NCBI GenBank assembly: GCA_001643675.2
Contig: LSRY02000027.1
Location: 748,501 to 812,500, forward strand
Length of the DNA stretch: 64,000 nucleotides
From: Monocercomonoides exilis
Taxonomy: Eukaryota > Preaxostyla > Oxymonadida > Polymastigidae
Reading direction: 5' to 3'
Under the pieces are notes generated by a model. The model was not told the DNA's origin, made no database searches, and saw only the letters and a list, made by a program, of their open reading frames with translations. The translations under genes were made by a program, and so were the position numbers. Positions 26,982 through 41,600 of this stretch are shown here, one piece after another; positions within the stretch are counted from its first letter, which is position 1, and each line of letters begins with the position of its first letter.

Positions 26982-27859
26982 AAAAAAAAAGCTTTTGACA
27001 CTCTATTTTGTTGTATTGTTGTTATTATTGAATTTTGCACATCGTTATCCTATTCATTTCTTCCTTCGTTACTCTGTTTTTTTCTATTTATTTCGTACAC
27101 TTACAAATCTTTATGAAAGCATGCAGGGGCTTTTTTGTTTTGTTTTGATTCAATGATGATATTTCTTCATTATTGATTTAGAAATTTTTCATTTTTTTAG
27201 GTTTGTGCTATTTTTGTTAAAGTTTATGGCTTTTATATATCATAACTTCATTTTTTTTAGTTTTTTTTAGCGTTTAATCGCGATAATGTTTGGTTAAGAA
27301 CCTTCTTTCTTTTCAACCTGAATATAAATAAAAAAATATCATTTTTACCCCGTCATCATTTGCATGTTAAACACTTCAGCTTTGTTGGTTATGTATGTGC
27401 TAATCAAATATGATCAGTAAGGTTTGTCTCAAACTCTTAGTCTATTCTTTTTACAGAGTGTGCAATGAACTTTGCACCATCAAATCACTTCTATGTTTGC
27501 TTTATTTTTGGTCATCACTTTCATTTCATTCAGACTTTCTCTGTTTGTGTTATATGTACGTAAGAATACAAAGCTGTTTCAAACGTATGATATGTAACTA
27601 TTCTATTTTTGCTTTTCCTTTTAAGTGTCAAAACTTATTCAAATCAGTATTTAATATTTTGTGTGATTAATGAAATAATTTCAGTGAAATGAAAACTGTG
27701 ACTCAACAGTTGCTGTTTATTTTTGTAAGATTTTGTCTTTGGTTAATATCAAACTTATCTATCATTGAAATACAATTGAATGACATTTTCCTCAAAATTG
27801 ATGATCTTCATTCAGAAACCTTTATTTTTTCATGAGGAAAATTTAATTATTTTTCAAGA
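26982..27859. other. AT-rich intergenic spacer
   Basis: Between the kelch gene stop and the RMC1-like start. Very AT-rich; I see no coding, RNA or repeat structure that I can support. An extra upstream exon of the next gene could be hidden here. Confidence 0.4.
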
Positions 27860-30800
27860 ATGATTGGGCTTTCTCCTGGTGTAGAGACTAAATCACAAAG
27901 TCCTTCATTTTTTTATGATGATGATTTGCATGTGCAAATATTTATTGATGATATTTACTTGGCATTTTCCTATCTTGGGCAGCAATATAATATTACGTTA
28001 TTATCGCTAAGGTTTTTTTAGAATTGTTCATATATTATTCATTTTCAACTATTAATTAGATCAATATCCTTAAATTCAATAAAGCTAGTAAAATTATCAC
28101 CAGACCTTAGATTTATCACGTTACTGAAGATTAAAAATGATATTGTATTTTTCTGTATTTCTTTTGAAAAAGAATTAAATGTAATTAATTTTTATCTCAG
28201 GCTGTAATAGATACTTGGACAGATTCGCTTGATTTTATTTATCCGGGGCAGACTTTGAGAAAAGCGGGACTAATTGTTCACTCAATACAATGGATTGGAC
28301 ACGGAGACGAAAAAGCAAAGAACTTATCGCATCCAGAAAAAGTTGCATTACCATATGATATGCAAAAATGTTGGACAAAATATCCTTATAACACAATTAC
28401 CAAAACAACAACAAAACCTGATTTTGATCTTCAAAATAAGCCTTTAACTGCACTTTATTCTCCTTCTAGTTCTCCAAAAAGATTCATTAATCCACCAAAA
28501 ACTAAAAAAGAATCGAATGATGAGAATTCAAAATCCTTGTCATTTTTTGGAAGATTGAAAAATGCATTTTCTTCAACTCCTTCTGAGCCGCAAAAGTCTG
28601 AATCTCCTGTCAATTCAATTTCAATTCACAGCAACGCGAATCCTTCTTTGAAAGTGCAACCACGCCCAGATTCTATTCAGCTTCATGCGCTTCTTGTAGT
28701 TTCAACGTCTGGAATTGAAGTGTATGAAGTTAATGAAAAGAACATGGACATAACTCTGGTTGAATCAAAGCCATTAGAAATTAAATGGTGCAAGACTTTG
28801 GCAAATCCAGATTTGCTGATAACTTTTGGAGGAGAAACAAAAGAAAGGGAAAGGCGCGAGATCGGAACTTGGAGCGACTGGACTATCAGAGAAGAGATTC
28901 ATCGTACAGAAAAAGAAGAAGACAAACAGATTGAAAGAATGATTCATAATGAAATATTGAAGATTAAAAAGGAAAGAAAGGGAAACTTCAAAACAGAAAA
29001 AAAGAAGGAAGAAGAGAAAGCGAAATCCAAGCCAAATATTGACGAATTTGAGGATGTGGATTTTTCCGATCCACTTTCGCAATTTGCCGCAGAAGCACAA
29101 ACATCCAATGTTTTTGATGAGCGAACATTTCATTCGCAAGCAGTGCTCGAAAGATCAGAAAGCCATCAACTGGACACACGTTTGTTTTCTTCTGAAGGAA
29201 TTCATTCTATCATTCAGTCAGATGCTTCTCAACAAAGTGGCACATATTCCAACAACAATAACTCTGATAAAAAGAAATATTCAAAAGAGCAGAAATTTAC
29301 TAACACCGAAAATTCGCAGCGAAATAACTTGGGTCATCAATCAAAGCAGGATAAGCTTGAATTGTTTGAGATTGAAGAAGGAGAAGAATCATTTCTTTCA
29401 ATTGCTGATCAAAAGAAAACTCGAAAAGGAAAAAAATCGCAAAAAAATAGTCAATCTGTTTCCAAGATACCAGAATCAGAAGAAGATGACGAAGACGAAG
29501 AAAGCATCAAAAAAAAGGCAGAAAAGAGCAAAAAACAAAAGAAACCAGCAGAAAGCGCAGACAAGCGTTCTTCTTCCTCAAATGGACAATCAAAGGAAGC
29601 GCTTGATTTATCAAAGGAAAATAATCCTTCCAACATAAATCAGGTCAATGATCAGTTTCAACTTGTCGGCAGAATCTCTTCCTCACGTAATGTTCCTATT
29701 CTTCCTCCGCCTTTTGTGATGTCAAAGCAGTCATCGCTTCCACGTGACACTGATACTTCTTCATCAAAGCCTGCTCCTTTATTCAATATTCCAAGTCCTC
29801 TTGAGCCATCTCCTCTTCTTCAAAATCCACAGCAAGCTCCTCTTCAATCATTTCCTTCAACACCTGTTTCTCCGTCTTCCACAATCACTTCCTCTTCTTC
29901 CTCTTCTTCCTCTTCTTCCTCTTCTTCTTTCCCTCTCCCTCCTGCTCCTCTTCCAGTCACTCATCAGCTTATTTTCAAGCGCCGTTTTCTTCGGCGCATT
30001 GTCCGGCAGCGAATAAGAACAGATGTTGTAACTCATTCACCTGTTGCGCTGTTAAAAGTGTTTTTCATTCCATCTCCTGTTTTGACGCATTACTCAGAGT
30101 TTGTGGCAAACCACATAAAGAAATACGGATTAGAAGATAGAAAAGAAATCAGTCAAAATTTTAAACTGGGTCAGAATAACTATTCTCAAAGGGATTATTT
30201 TTCTTCTTCTTCTTCTTCTTCTTCAATGAATTCTTCCTCAGCTTCATCAGCAGTCAATTCCTTTTTCCCATTTTTCCAGCAGCAACAACAGCAACAACAA
30301 ATGCAACAGCAAAAAAGCGGATCTTCTCACGAATCGAAGCAGCTTCTGTATGCCTTCACAAAAAACATCGATTTTCTTGTTGCTTCTTTTGTGTCGTCTG
30401 CACCAAAAAGAGGGGTTGTGAAGATCGTTCCAATGGAAGAAATTGAAGTGCAGTTGGATGGGCTGTATGAGAATAGCCTGCTGAAACAGAGAAGAGAAAA
30501 TGCAGAACAGCACAGCTCATTGGCAGAAGCAGATCGATTTGGTTATTCATATCAGAATGTCAATGACGAGTGCAATTATTACAGTGGATTTGGGGGAAAC
30601 GAGCAGAGTGAAGGTTTTGGGTCAAGAACAGAATGGACAAAAGATCAGTTTGGCAGGCAGTTTGAGGATTGGGAAGAGAAAATTGAGGTTGTGGAGAAAG
30701 AAGAAGAGATTAGAGAAGAGGAAGAAGAAGTGGTGATTACAATAGATGATGAAATGATAGATAACGAAATGGATGATGAACTGAACGACGACAATAGCAA

Positions 30801-33800
30801 TGCTGCTGGCAAGCCATTTGTTGATATAAAATGTTCATTTATCAATGAAACTGGCTATGATAACAGCAGAAATGTTGTCAATAATAAAGCATCATCATCT
30901 TTCCAAACTGATTTCCTTCCCTCACAAAATCAACAGAATAATGAAAATCCAGCACCTTCTGTGCTTTTTCCATACTATTCCAGACAGCCTGATGATTCCG
31001 AAGACAGCAAAAACGATGAAAGTGACTCAAACAAGTTGTCTTTCACTTCTCAATCTCGAACTGCTACTCGTCCGGCCGGAGCCGTTTTATTCCCCATTTC
31101 TCTTATCGACACCTCCTCATCTCACTCATTCGAGCAGCACACTTCACAAAACAGACCCCCTTTTCATTCTCTTCTGCCTAATCATTCCATTTCGCTTTCT
31201 TCTTCATTTTTTCAGCTGTGTCTTTTGTATGGAAGACCTTACCTCCTCTTCTTGCACCCGACTTACAGACGCGCTCCGCTTTCTCCCCAAATCAGCTCAG
31301 ATTTCAATTCACAACAATATTCATTTCAGAATTCTTCTTCCTCTGCTTCCTCTGCTTCCTCCTCCTCCTCTTCTTCTTCTTCTTCTGTGAGTGACACATC
31401 AAATCAAACAAACATGTTCACTTTTCAGTCTGCATCAACAGTTTCTCTTTCTTCTCTGATTCCTCATTCACTGTCTGTTATTCCTATTCCATTGACAGGT
31501 TACCCCCATCCTCCGTTACCTCAAGGTTTGTATTTGCTCTTGAATTGTTTTTAAACATATGTTTTTTAATTGATAATTTATTTTATTAATAATATTTTCT
31601 CAAACAAATATTTTAATTTTCTTTCTTTCTTTCTTTTAAGGAGTTATTCCACTTCCAGATCAGCCCTCTCTTCCTCCATCACTTCCTCTGTTTGGTCTGC
31701 CTTGGGATGCTTCATCATCTTCCCTTCAAAAAAATAGCACAAACACAAAAACAGGGAAAGATTCTGAGCCTGCAAAAACGAACATTTCTAAGCGTTATTT
31801 CCCGTATGAGAAGCATTTTGGAAAAGGAATGCAATTTTTGAAGGATTCTTCAAATTCGGAAGACTCGTTCAAACAACCGGAAGCAACTTCTAACACAAAT
31901 AAATGTCAATTGAAACATCAAAAATCCAGTTTTTCGTCTTTTTCGCAGAAATTACTTCAAAAGACTCAATCAAAAAAGCCCTTTGAAGACCATTTCCGAT
32001 TCATCACTCTCAATTTTGAACCCAAAAAGATGTCATTGTTTCATTCGCTCTCTTCCTCTCTCCCACCTCTGCAGTCTTCTTTCTATCCACATCATCTCTC
32101 TTCTGCCTACAGCCTTTACACAAGTCAACTTTTCCCTTCATTTCCTTCTTTGCCATTTCATCCTTCTTCAAATCAGCTTCTCTTTCCATCTCAGAATCAC
32201 CCCCGCCACTTCATTCGCCCTTTCACAATTACACCAGAGTGTCCTTTTCCTCTCTCATCTGCATCTTCCTTCCCTTTCCTCTCACTCTCCTTTAATGAAA
32301 CATCTTCCCCTCTTTTAACCGAATCTGAGCAGCTTTCATCGTCTCAGTCTCCTCTTTCCTCGCCTTCTCCTCTTCCTTCTCCTTCGTCTGAGCAACAAAA
32401 ATCTTCTTTGCCATTTTTCCGTTCTTCCTCATCGCTTTCTCCATCACCTGAAAGGGATCAATCACCTTCCCCTTTTCAAGAACAGTCAAAAGCAAAGCAA
32501 TCACAGAATTCTCCTCTTTATATGGCACTCAATCCATTTTGCATTCCTGTCTATTATCATTTCGATCCTCAGACAGTTCAACCGCTTGTGAAGATGCTTC
32601 CAATGATACCAAGTCAATCAAGAAGTTCATTAAACAATGAAGGCATTTCATCTGAAAATGATTCTTCTTCATTCACACATCGCTTCAGTGATGAAGAAGC
32701 TAATTATTCAATGACAGAACAACTTCATTGCAATTCAATGAATAATAACAATTTATCATCAGACGAGCAATTTGTGGAATGCTGCAGTATTCATTCAAAA
32801 CTCCTTCATAATTCAAACATCGGCATTCACAATTCAAATCCATTTAACCATACAAATGAAATTTTATCTTCTTGTTTTGAAAATCGTTCAAAGGAATCAT
32901 TTGCAAAAGAAGAATCTCATCGCAAGTTGTGTGAGTGGCTGTCTCATTCATCAAATGCTCAAATTGTTGTTTCTCTGTTTTCAGCAGAGCCAAATCTGTT
33001 TTTTCCAAATGTTTCGTTTCGTCTCCGCAATGAAATTGCAAAGCAAATGAGAAAACACGAAACAAAAAGTGATTTTGAAAGAGAATCGAATGATGGTTCT
33101 TTTTCTTCTTCTTCTTCTTCTTCTTCTTCCTTTTTCTTTTTCAATTACACAACTCCAAATTCCCTTGGCATTTCTCCAATTGTCTCTTTGTTCACAAATG
33201 AGACATTTCGATCTCGTCTGTCTTTTGGCAATGCAAAATGCCAATCGTCGTATTTCTTCCGTTCTCTCGATAATGTGAATGAAGAAGAGACTCAAAATGC
33301 ATTGAATAATTCTTCAGGCGAAGCATATATTAAAAAGGCAGACGCACAGAAGGAGAAAGAGGCTGCTTCTCCATTGCCATCTTCTCCTTCGTCTTCTTCT
33401 CAATCTCCAAGCTTCGCCTCACAGTTGTCTTCGGTGCTTGATCGGATTTCTGAATCGGTTTCTGATTTTACTTCGGTTTTCAATCCATCGTTTCCTTCAT
33501 CCTCATCGTCTTCTTCTTCTTCTTCTTCCTCCTCCTCTCGGTCATCTTTTAGTTCTGAAAATAACGAATGGAAAACGCAACATGATATGTACAAGAAATT
33601 ATTCGACTTAGCTCATCTTCAAAATAAAACAGCTATGCCTTCCATTTCAAAGGATGAAGCTTTTAATCATATTGACTGCGCAGCACACGCTCACTCAACA
33701 AAATCTCAATCATCATTACCAGCTCTCTTTCCTTCGCTTCCATCAAATCCTATTCTTGTTCTTTTGGATCTTCCTGGCTCTTCTTTCTCGTTTTCTGTGA

Positions 33801-36800
33801 TAGACAATATGATTCTCATTGTGTCAAACATTGGCATTGCAACACTTGTTGACTTGAAAATGCTTTGTTTGGAAGAAGAATTGATGGAGCTTGAAGAATC
33901 GGAACAAAAAGTGTCTTTATCAACTAGTAATGAATCATTTGATGGATCTGACAAGAAATCAAAATTGAACTCAGAAGAAAAAGGGAAATACCAAAATGCT
34001 CATTCAAAGATAACATCGAGCATTCTGATCTCTTCTTCTTCTGACACAAAATCCAAACTGCTTTCTTCTGTTTCTTTTTCTCGTTCTGAAGCTTATTCCA
34101 CAGACAAACCTTTGTCAAATGCAAAGGAAATGCCATCTGTCTCAGCCCCAATCATCACTTCCACTCCGTTTCCTTTTCTCTGTTTGCACTCGTTTACACA
34201 CGCTGTGGAAGAGGAAGAAGGTGAAGATGCTGACTGGAAAGGGCAATGTGTTAGCGACTCGGGTTCCTGCTGTCCTGGCTGCAATGCTTGGTGCAATGAG
34301 AGAAGAAGAGAAAGAGAGAAAAGAAAAGAGATCGAATATTATCAGCAGCTCAAACAATCAGAAGAGCAAAGAAAAACATTTGAAAGCGCTTCTTCGTATG
34401 GGAATGCCTCATCATTTGGAAGATTGCAGTATCCTTTTGGAACTTCTTCTTCGTCATTCTCACCTTATTCTCCTTCTCCTTCTCCTTCTCCACCACCGCC
34501 TCCACAGTCATTTTCTCACTTCACTCGTTTGGGTTGCATGTGTTCTCGCTTTGCAAAAAGTATGCATGATCACATTAATGCGCACATCATTGAGCGAGGA
34601 TTTGATCCAATACCATTTTCATCTTATGTTACATCATTGTCCGCTTCTTCTTCAGGTTCTTCTTCAAACTTTTATTCAAATTCTTTCTCTTCTTCTTCTT
34701 CATTATCGTCTCATTCCGCCAATAGCATTCAAATAAATCCAAAGTACAATGAAATTGAGGTTGATCCTTTTCTTTCGTCGATATCTCTGCTTCCAGATGG
34801 GCTTATCCACAACTCAGTGACTTGCAAAACACATCACATGAGCATTTATTTAAGAGAACTTTGCAATATTTTTTGTACCAACAAGATAAATATGATTTCA
34901 ATTCGAAAAGACAACTCCTTCAACGCCAAGTTTGCACATTTGTTGAACGAACATGATCTAAAGTTTCATGCACTGCTTGCATTCTTAATCCGTCGCAATC
35001 TCGGAAAACAGTTCATTCTTTCATCACTGTACGACACTTTTCTGAACACTTCTGTTCCGTTAAAACCAGCAGCTGCCTGTCAACTTCTGCTGTTCTGCTT
35101 ATTTTCTTGCCTGTTTGTTAGAGATTGGATTGGTTTTATCGGAAGCATACCCATTTCTGAAATGCAACATTCAAACGAACTTATTCTTCCTGAAAGAAGT
35201 ATTGTTTCATTCACTAAAGAAGATTTGAGAGAAAAAAGTGAAGACTATTTGAAAGAAGCGATTGAAACTTTTGACAAAAAAGAAAATTCCATTCAGCTGA
35301 TAAAAACAATGATGGATGAAAAATTAATGTCTCCTCTATCTTCGTTGTCTCGTAACGACTCTGTTGTGATCTCACCATTTTCTTCGTCTAGCCATTCTCC
35401 TTCAAACACTTTTGTTCTTCTCAACCAATATTCAAGAAGCACAAAAAATAATTCCTCATTTGCTTCGAACGGAAGAAAGCTTGAATATTTCAGTGAAGAC
35501 ATTAACTCAGACAGAAAAGATGGAAGAATGCAAAAAAAGCAATCAAATGCTTCTGATTTTTCATCTTCTTCTTCTCATAAACGCAATGCAATCACCCTTC
35601 TTGCAATGATGAGCGGGATTGAAAGACTGTGGCTGGCACAGAAGGAATCAAACGAAGATGAGGAATTGGATGCAAGCTTCAGTTCTTTCAATGGAAATAC
35701 ATTGGATATTGCTTCCAACTCTGATTCCTCATTGTTATATCCCTGTTGTTGCTGTTGTGGATATCAAAAACTTGGCAATGATCAAAAATTGCACTCCGTT
35801 CTAAATCCAAACGAAATTGAGCTGAGAGAGCTTTTGTGTTATATGCTGCATCAACCCAGAAGCGAGTGTATTCCTTCGTTTTTTTCATTAAATGCAAACT
35901 GCCCCAGGTGCATGCAAAGAATTGAAGAAGAGTTTTCATCAAAAGCTGATTGTTTCAGTGCTTTAAATTCAAATGTTTTTGATTGTAACTTCCATGAACA
36001 GCTTTTCTCTCTCGCAGTTCATTTCCCAGAAATCGATCAATCTTCGCCATTTCAACAGCTCACAAATTCAGCTCCACAGCAATCTTTTTCGCCTTCTAAA
36101 AATTTTACTCCAACTGCCAACGCAAAGTTTGGATCATCATATTCTGGAAGCAATACACGAATCTCAACAGTTTCATCTTTCCCTCGTTCTGTTTATGGCG
36201 CATCACCGTCTTCAACGAATTCATCTTATGCAGCTTCTTCACCAGCTTCTTCCTCATATAGAAGCTCTTCAAATTCTCCAGCTTTTCCAGGACAGAACAC
36301 TTCCACTGCCCGCGATGATTCTCTTTCTCTTAAAGTTGTTGAGTGGATGGCATCTCTTCGTATGATTGATGGTGAAGATATCGTGTGGCTTTTGTTGGAT
36401 TGTTGGAGAAAAGCCTTTTCAACTCTGAATAACACAAGAGTTAGCCATCCAGATTATGACTATGATTTTTATCATTTTAATGGAAATAATGGAAAAAGTG
36501 CATTTTCTGAGTGGAGCAAAAGCGATGCTTCGAATTCTTTGAATGAATTCACTTTCACTCCCAGTAGTATTTTCCCGTCATTCATGCAGTTTGATGAAGG
36601 AATGAGTCCGGAAGGGTTGACCATTTACGAGCCAGGAAGTGATAGTCTATCAACTTCTATTCGTCATTTTCCGCTTTCATATCTGTTTCAATTTAATTGT
36701 TCATCTCATACTCAACTTCTTAAACGGTTTCTAACTTCTTCAAGCTCGGCTTATTCAATTATTTCCTCTCCAACCTCGCTTTTTAAGACAACGTCAACTA

Positions 36801-38125
36801 TCTACATGCAAATGTACCTTATTCAATCACTTCTTCTCGCTTGCGTTTCTTTTCCAGTGTCTCACATGCCACATGATTCTCAAGCTTGTTTTCAGAGTTG
36901 GTTTCCTTCTTCCTCTTCTGCATTTATTCAACTTGCTGTTCTTCTCATAATTATTCAATTTTTATTGAAAAACAATCATATTATCACCCAACAGATATCT
37001 CATCGATTGCTTCCGCAGAACCCTCAAATTGCTTTGACACTTCTGAAAATTTCACAGCCAACAAATAAAGTTTTTGCTAATGTTCATCTCCATCAAAGAG
37101 ATTCAGCAAACCAATTATGCAAAGTCTATGGCTTTGATAACGCATCTTCAAAAAAGTTGGCAAGATTATTTGATTACATGTCAACTTCAACTTTTGCAAG
37201 GAAAGACTTGCGTTTCTTTTCTCCTATCTTCGCAACAAACCAACTTTTATCAAACGACACACAGCAAAACACTCAATCAACTCCTTTCAGCCAGAATATT
37301 CTATTTGATGATGCTACTTTTTCGGATTGTTCTATGGCTCGTCAAAATTCACTTGGATTTGTTAAATTGCAGCCTTCGCTCGCTGAACTTGGATTATCTG
37401 GTCTTATTTGGCTAAGTTCGGGTGAAATGGATTGCGTTTTTGGAACGATTAGACAGAAAATACAAGGCAGCACAAATCAGAGCCGCCGAGATAGCATTTT
37501 GAATGGCCTGCTACCTATTGCGTGGTTTAGAGGCGCAATGGAGCTTCTTTGGAAAGAAAAGAAAAAAGATGAGGATTTCATGTTTTTTGAAGATTCTGTG
37601 AAAAATCAAAATGAGAAAAAAACTGAAAATTACTCAGAGTTCAACGAAACGGAAATTGAAAACATTCATTCGCCTTCCAACAGCGCCCTTTCGTGTATGT
37701 TCTTAAAGTTAAATCAAAGTGCTTTCAGGACAGAGCTCAACGTAAATTCGTTAAAGATCCTTTCTGTTCCAAATGTAACAGGATCTGTTTCCATAAGTAT
37801 CTTTCAGTTGCTTTTTCCAACTCTTGCCTGGCAGAGTCGAGAAGAGAAAGTTCGCGCTTTTGGAAAGCAAAAAATGACTCGTATAGCTCAAAGTGGAGTT
37901 GATTGTGGTTGGCCAGCATTGCAGAAATATGCAGAGCAAGAAAGAGAAGAATTACAAAAATTATTTTTGGAAAATCCAACTCCAGTAATTGTTGGAAAAT
38001 ATGCTGAGTCATGGGCAAAAATGCAACAAAAAGGAAGAATTGTAATAATAGACGAAGTTAAGGCAAATATCAGTCATTCTCAGGCATTAGCATGGCTATT
38101 TGAATATCTTTTTCTTCAATTATGA
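27860..38125 (+). CDS. RMC1: RMC1 (Mic1/C18orf8)-like subunit of the Mon1-Ccz1 Rab7 GEF complex, greatly expanded
   Basis: Four-exon model: 27860-28011, 28060-28144, 28201-31525, 31641-38125; introns 48, 56 and 115 nt; phases agree; 3,348 aa. Human RMC1 is about 660 aa. Collinear islands match remembered RMC1: KLSPDLRFITLLKI (first blade), GIEVYEVNEKNMDITL followed by an IKWC strand, LLYGRPYLLFLHP, FSVIDNMILIVSNIG, SISLLPDGL, FLIRRNLGKQFILSSL, then a helical C-terminus corresponding to the Mic1 domain. Between them lie long inserts of Ser, Glu/Lys, Gln and Pro low complexity. In animals RMC1 supports Mon1-Ccz1 in activating Rab7 on late endosomes and autophagosomes; that role is inferred here. 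The first exon is the least certain. The 5' end of intron 2 could instead be 28181, leaving a 20-nt intron, but homologue spacing favours 28145. Confidence 0.82.
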
Positions 38126-38571
38126 AAGTATAAACAAAATTAATAGAAGAAAATGTCAAACTTCCAATAATTGAAATAAAATATAGTGTGTGATTTATGA
38201 GTGTATGAACGCAAAAGTTTTCGGATTATTTATCTTTTTAATATATTCAATTAAAAAATAAAATACAAAACAAATCATTTCATAACAATTCAATAATAAT
38301 AAAAACCCTGGTCAAAAACCTTTGTTTGGCGAAGTGTTTTTATCGGAATTATGAACTGTGTGCTTCTTATTTCCTTGAACATATCGGTAATATCCAATCG
38401 CGATAAATATCAACGATATGATCAGAAAATATTTCAATATTGTCAACAATATTTCGAGTAATTTTTTCAATGTTCCTTTAATAATGTTCATGTGCTATCT
38501 CTTTCAGGAAGGCAAGAAAACAGTAATTGGATCTTATAACCCCGCAGTTTATTAAAAATATTTATTAGCTA
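38126..38571. other. AT-rich intergenic spacer
   Basis: About 450 bases between the RMC1-like stop and the second kelch gene. It should contain the terminator of one and promoter of the other, but no motif stands out. Confidence 0.4.
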
Positions 38572-38616
38572 ATGGTTAATAAGATCTATTTTCTTCTTCT
38601 TCAAAAAAGGCCAGAA

Positions 38617-41600
38617 ATGAACCAGATCCTGGCAATTATTTTTCTATTGTTGCACATCTTTCATGCAGCTGATAGTCCTCAAAATGTAAAGCTTACAGAC
38701 GAAAGAGGAAAGCTGCCTGCTGGTGGAAGCCCTCCATCCCCTCGTCAAAATCCTGTGCTTGTTCCGTTGACATTTAAAGATGCTCCTTCAAATACCTTTT
38801 TTTGCTTTTCCGGAATGGATGGTCTTAAAAACTATCAAACAAGCATCCTCATGTTTAATACAAAAACCAAAGACTGGAATCCTGTGGAGGTCAATGGGAT
38901 AACTCATGCACCAGAACGTGTGGACTACGCATATTTTGTCGACGATACGGATTTTGTAATGTGGGGAGGAATTGGGCCAGAAGGCTTTTATGATGATATG
39001 TGGGCATTTAATATGAAAACAAGAGTTTGGTCCGAAATATTCCAAAGCCACACAAGGCCAGCAGCCAGACACGGTGCTCAGTTCGCAAGCACTGAAAGTG
39101 CTTTTTATATTTGTGGAGGAAGAACAAATGATGGAAAGCAAAACGATATTTGGAAGTTTGACAAAGCAACAAAGCAATGGACGAAAATTTGTGATACAAA
39201 CAAAAATGAAGGAAATTCTGCAAATATACCTTACGTCAGGTCTGGAGGCTGTGGATATGTTACTGAATCAGCTTTTTATCTTTTTGGAGGCTACACATCT
39301 GATGGTGGACAGACAATGGATGTATTCAAGCATCCTCTGAGTGATGGCGATTGGTCAAGAATTGGTTTAAGTGTCAATGAAGTTGCGAGGAATTCAAACG
39401 GAAAGCAAAAGCTTGATACTAGCGTAAATGCTGATCAACCAAAACCTCGTACAGAAGCAGGATGTTTTATTAAAGGAAACAAAGTCTATGTGTATGGAGG
39501 GTACATGAAAGACAAGCACAGATCGAGTGAGCTCATGGATGACGTATTGGAATTTGACTTCTCAAATGAGAACTCTATCCGTGTGAAAAGATTTGAGATG
39601 GACGCTATCGGGTATCAGCGAAGAAAATGTGGGTTTATTGTTGTTGACGAAGAAGTGAAGTTTGAAGATGGCACAAAAGAAACCGTTCCAAAGGGTTATG
39701 CATTTGGAGGGCAAAGAAATGGTATCATTTTGGGAGATTTAGTTTCCGTTGCAATGAAAGGAGCAGGCTCTTCTTCGTTATCATCTGCATTATCGTCTTC
39801 TTCTTCTCTTTCTTCTTCTTCTTCAGTTGTGTCAAATGCCAAAGGCCTTTTCAAAGTTGAAACTCCCGCCATTCCCGGAATACCTTCGCCGCGTGCGTTG
39901 CACGGTGGACTTGCTGCACTGGGAAAGATGTGGATATACGGAGGGATGGGAGAAGGAAACTCAATTCTCAACGACTTGCACGCCTACGACTTTGTGACAG
40001 GCGAGTGGGAAACCATCCACATGGATGGAGGAAGCAGCGGGGAGGATAAAGAGGAAGTGGTCGAGTTGGAAATTGATGAGGAGTACGAGCAGTGGGACAA
40101 GATGTTCCGGCCTAAAGACGGAACAACTGAATTATCTGACGATTTTGTAGAGGACAATGAGGAGTTGGACGGAGCGGCTGATCAAAGCACACAAAGCGAC
40201 GAGCAAAGCGGGCCACCCAGATACGATTTCACGTTTGTGGAGTATTCATCGCGTCTGTTTCTGTTCGGAGGGATGGGTGTGGACAGAGAGACGGCAGTTA
40301 TATCTCCGCAGAACGACTTGTGGCAGTACTCGATCTTGGACAAGAAGTGGAAGAAGATCAACCCCATGAACGAGGTTATGCCACCAGCACTGTCTGGCGC
40401 TACGGGCATCATCCTGCACAGGCAGCTGTTTGTTTTCGGGGGCAAAACGATCGATTTGCAGGTTTCAAAGGACATTTGGGTGTTTTCGCTTGTGACTAAC
40501 ACCTGGAGACAAGCCAAGATGAAGTACATTGAAGGACTTTGGGAGCATCCTGATAAAGTTCTAAAGTTTGTGGACAAAGCGACTGGTCTGGCGAATGTCA
40601 CTGCAATATTAGAAGATGATGTTAAAAATCCAACAACTGATGGTTTGCGTTTTCTATGAAATAATGTTATATATATATAATTTTTTTTTTATATATTCTT
40701 ATCATAATTGTTAATATATTATGAATCCGCCAATTATTTTATCTTACAGAGCACTCACTCCAACCTCGAGAGTTAGTTGCTGTTTGGGACGGTGAGATAT
40801 CTTTGGAAGGAATCGAATACAATCCATTGATTGTCGGAGGAGGTGTGACTGAAACGCGCGAATCTTCTCATCGGTTGGATTATATTCTTGTCCCCACAAT
40901 TGAAAACACACCGAACACTGTGAAAGATCCTCTCTATCTGTTTTTCTCTGAGCCTCTTCCTGAAAAGCCTATCCCCAATGATCCTGATAAGACTCCACAG
41001 TATGATAACCTTCCAATTTATTATCGCTCATACACAGCAAAAGTCGACAAGGGATTTATTTCGTTTTCTGGCCTGGATGTGGACAATGCGAAAAACCGGC
41101 TGAACTTTTGGGATATTTCAGATCTGAGCTATCCGCTCTTCACGTATCACGAAGAGAAGAAAGTATTTCCCATTATGAGCGGTGGGGTTGGGGTGTACTT
41201 TATGAACACGCTTTTCTGCTTTGGAGGAAACATCATCGGAAATAAGCTGCCGTCAGACAACCAGTTCCACAACCAGCTGTTCACTTTCCATTTGCTGCCT
41301 GAGAAATTCGGGTGTTCTCCTGGGGCTCATATTGAAGGTGGGCAGAGTTCTTATTATGAAAACGGTAACGGGTATGATTTGTTCTTTATTCAAAAGTAAT
41401 TTGCATAATTGTAATAACTTTCTTTATTCTCTCTCTTTCATGTATTTTAAAATGTATTTATTGCTTGAAAAAATTCATGAACTGATTCTTTTTAGCTTAA
41501 CACCCCGCCATGCCTCCAATGCTCAGTGTGTTCCCTGTCCCTTTGGCTCCTTCAACAAGAAATTCAACAACAAGAAGGACTGCACCAGATGCTATGCAGG

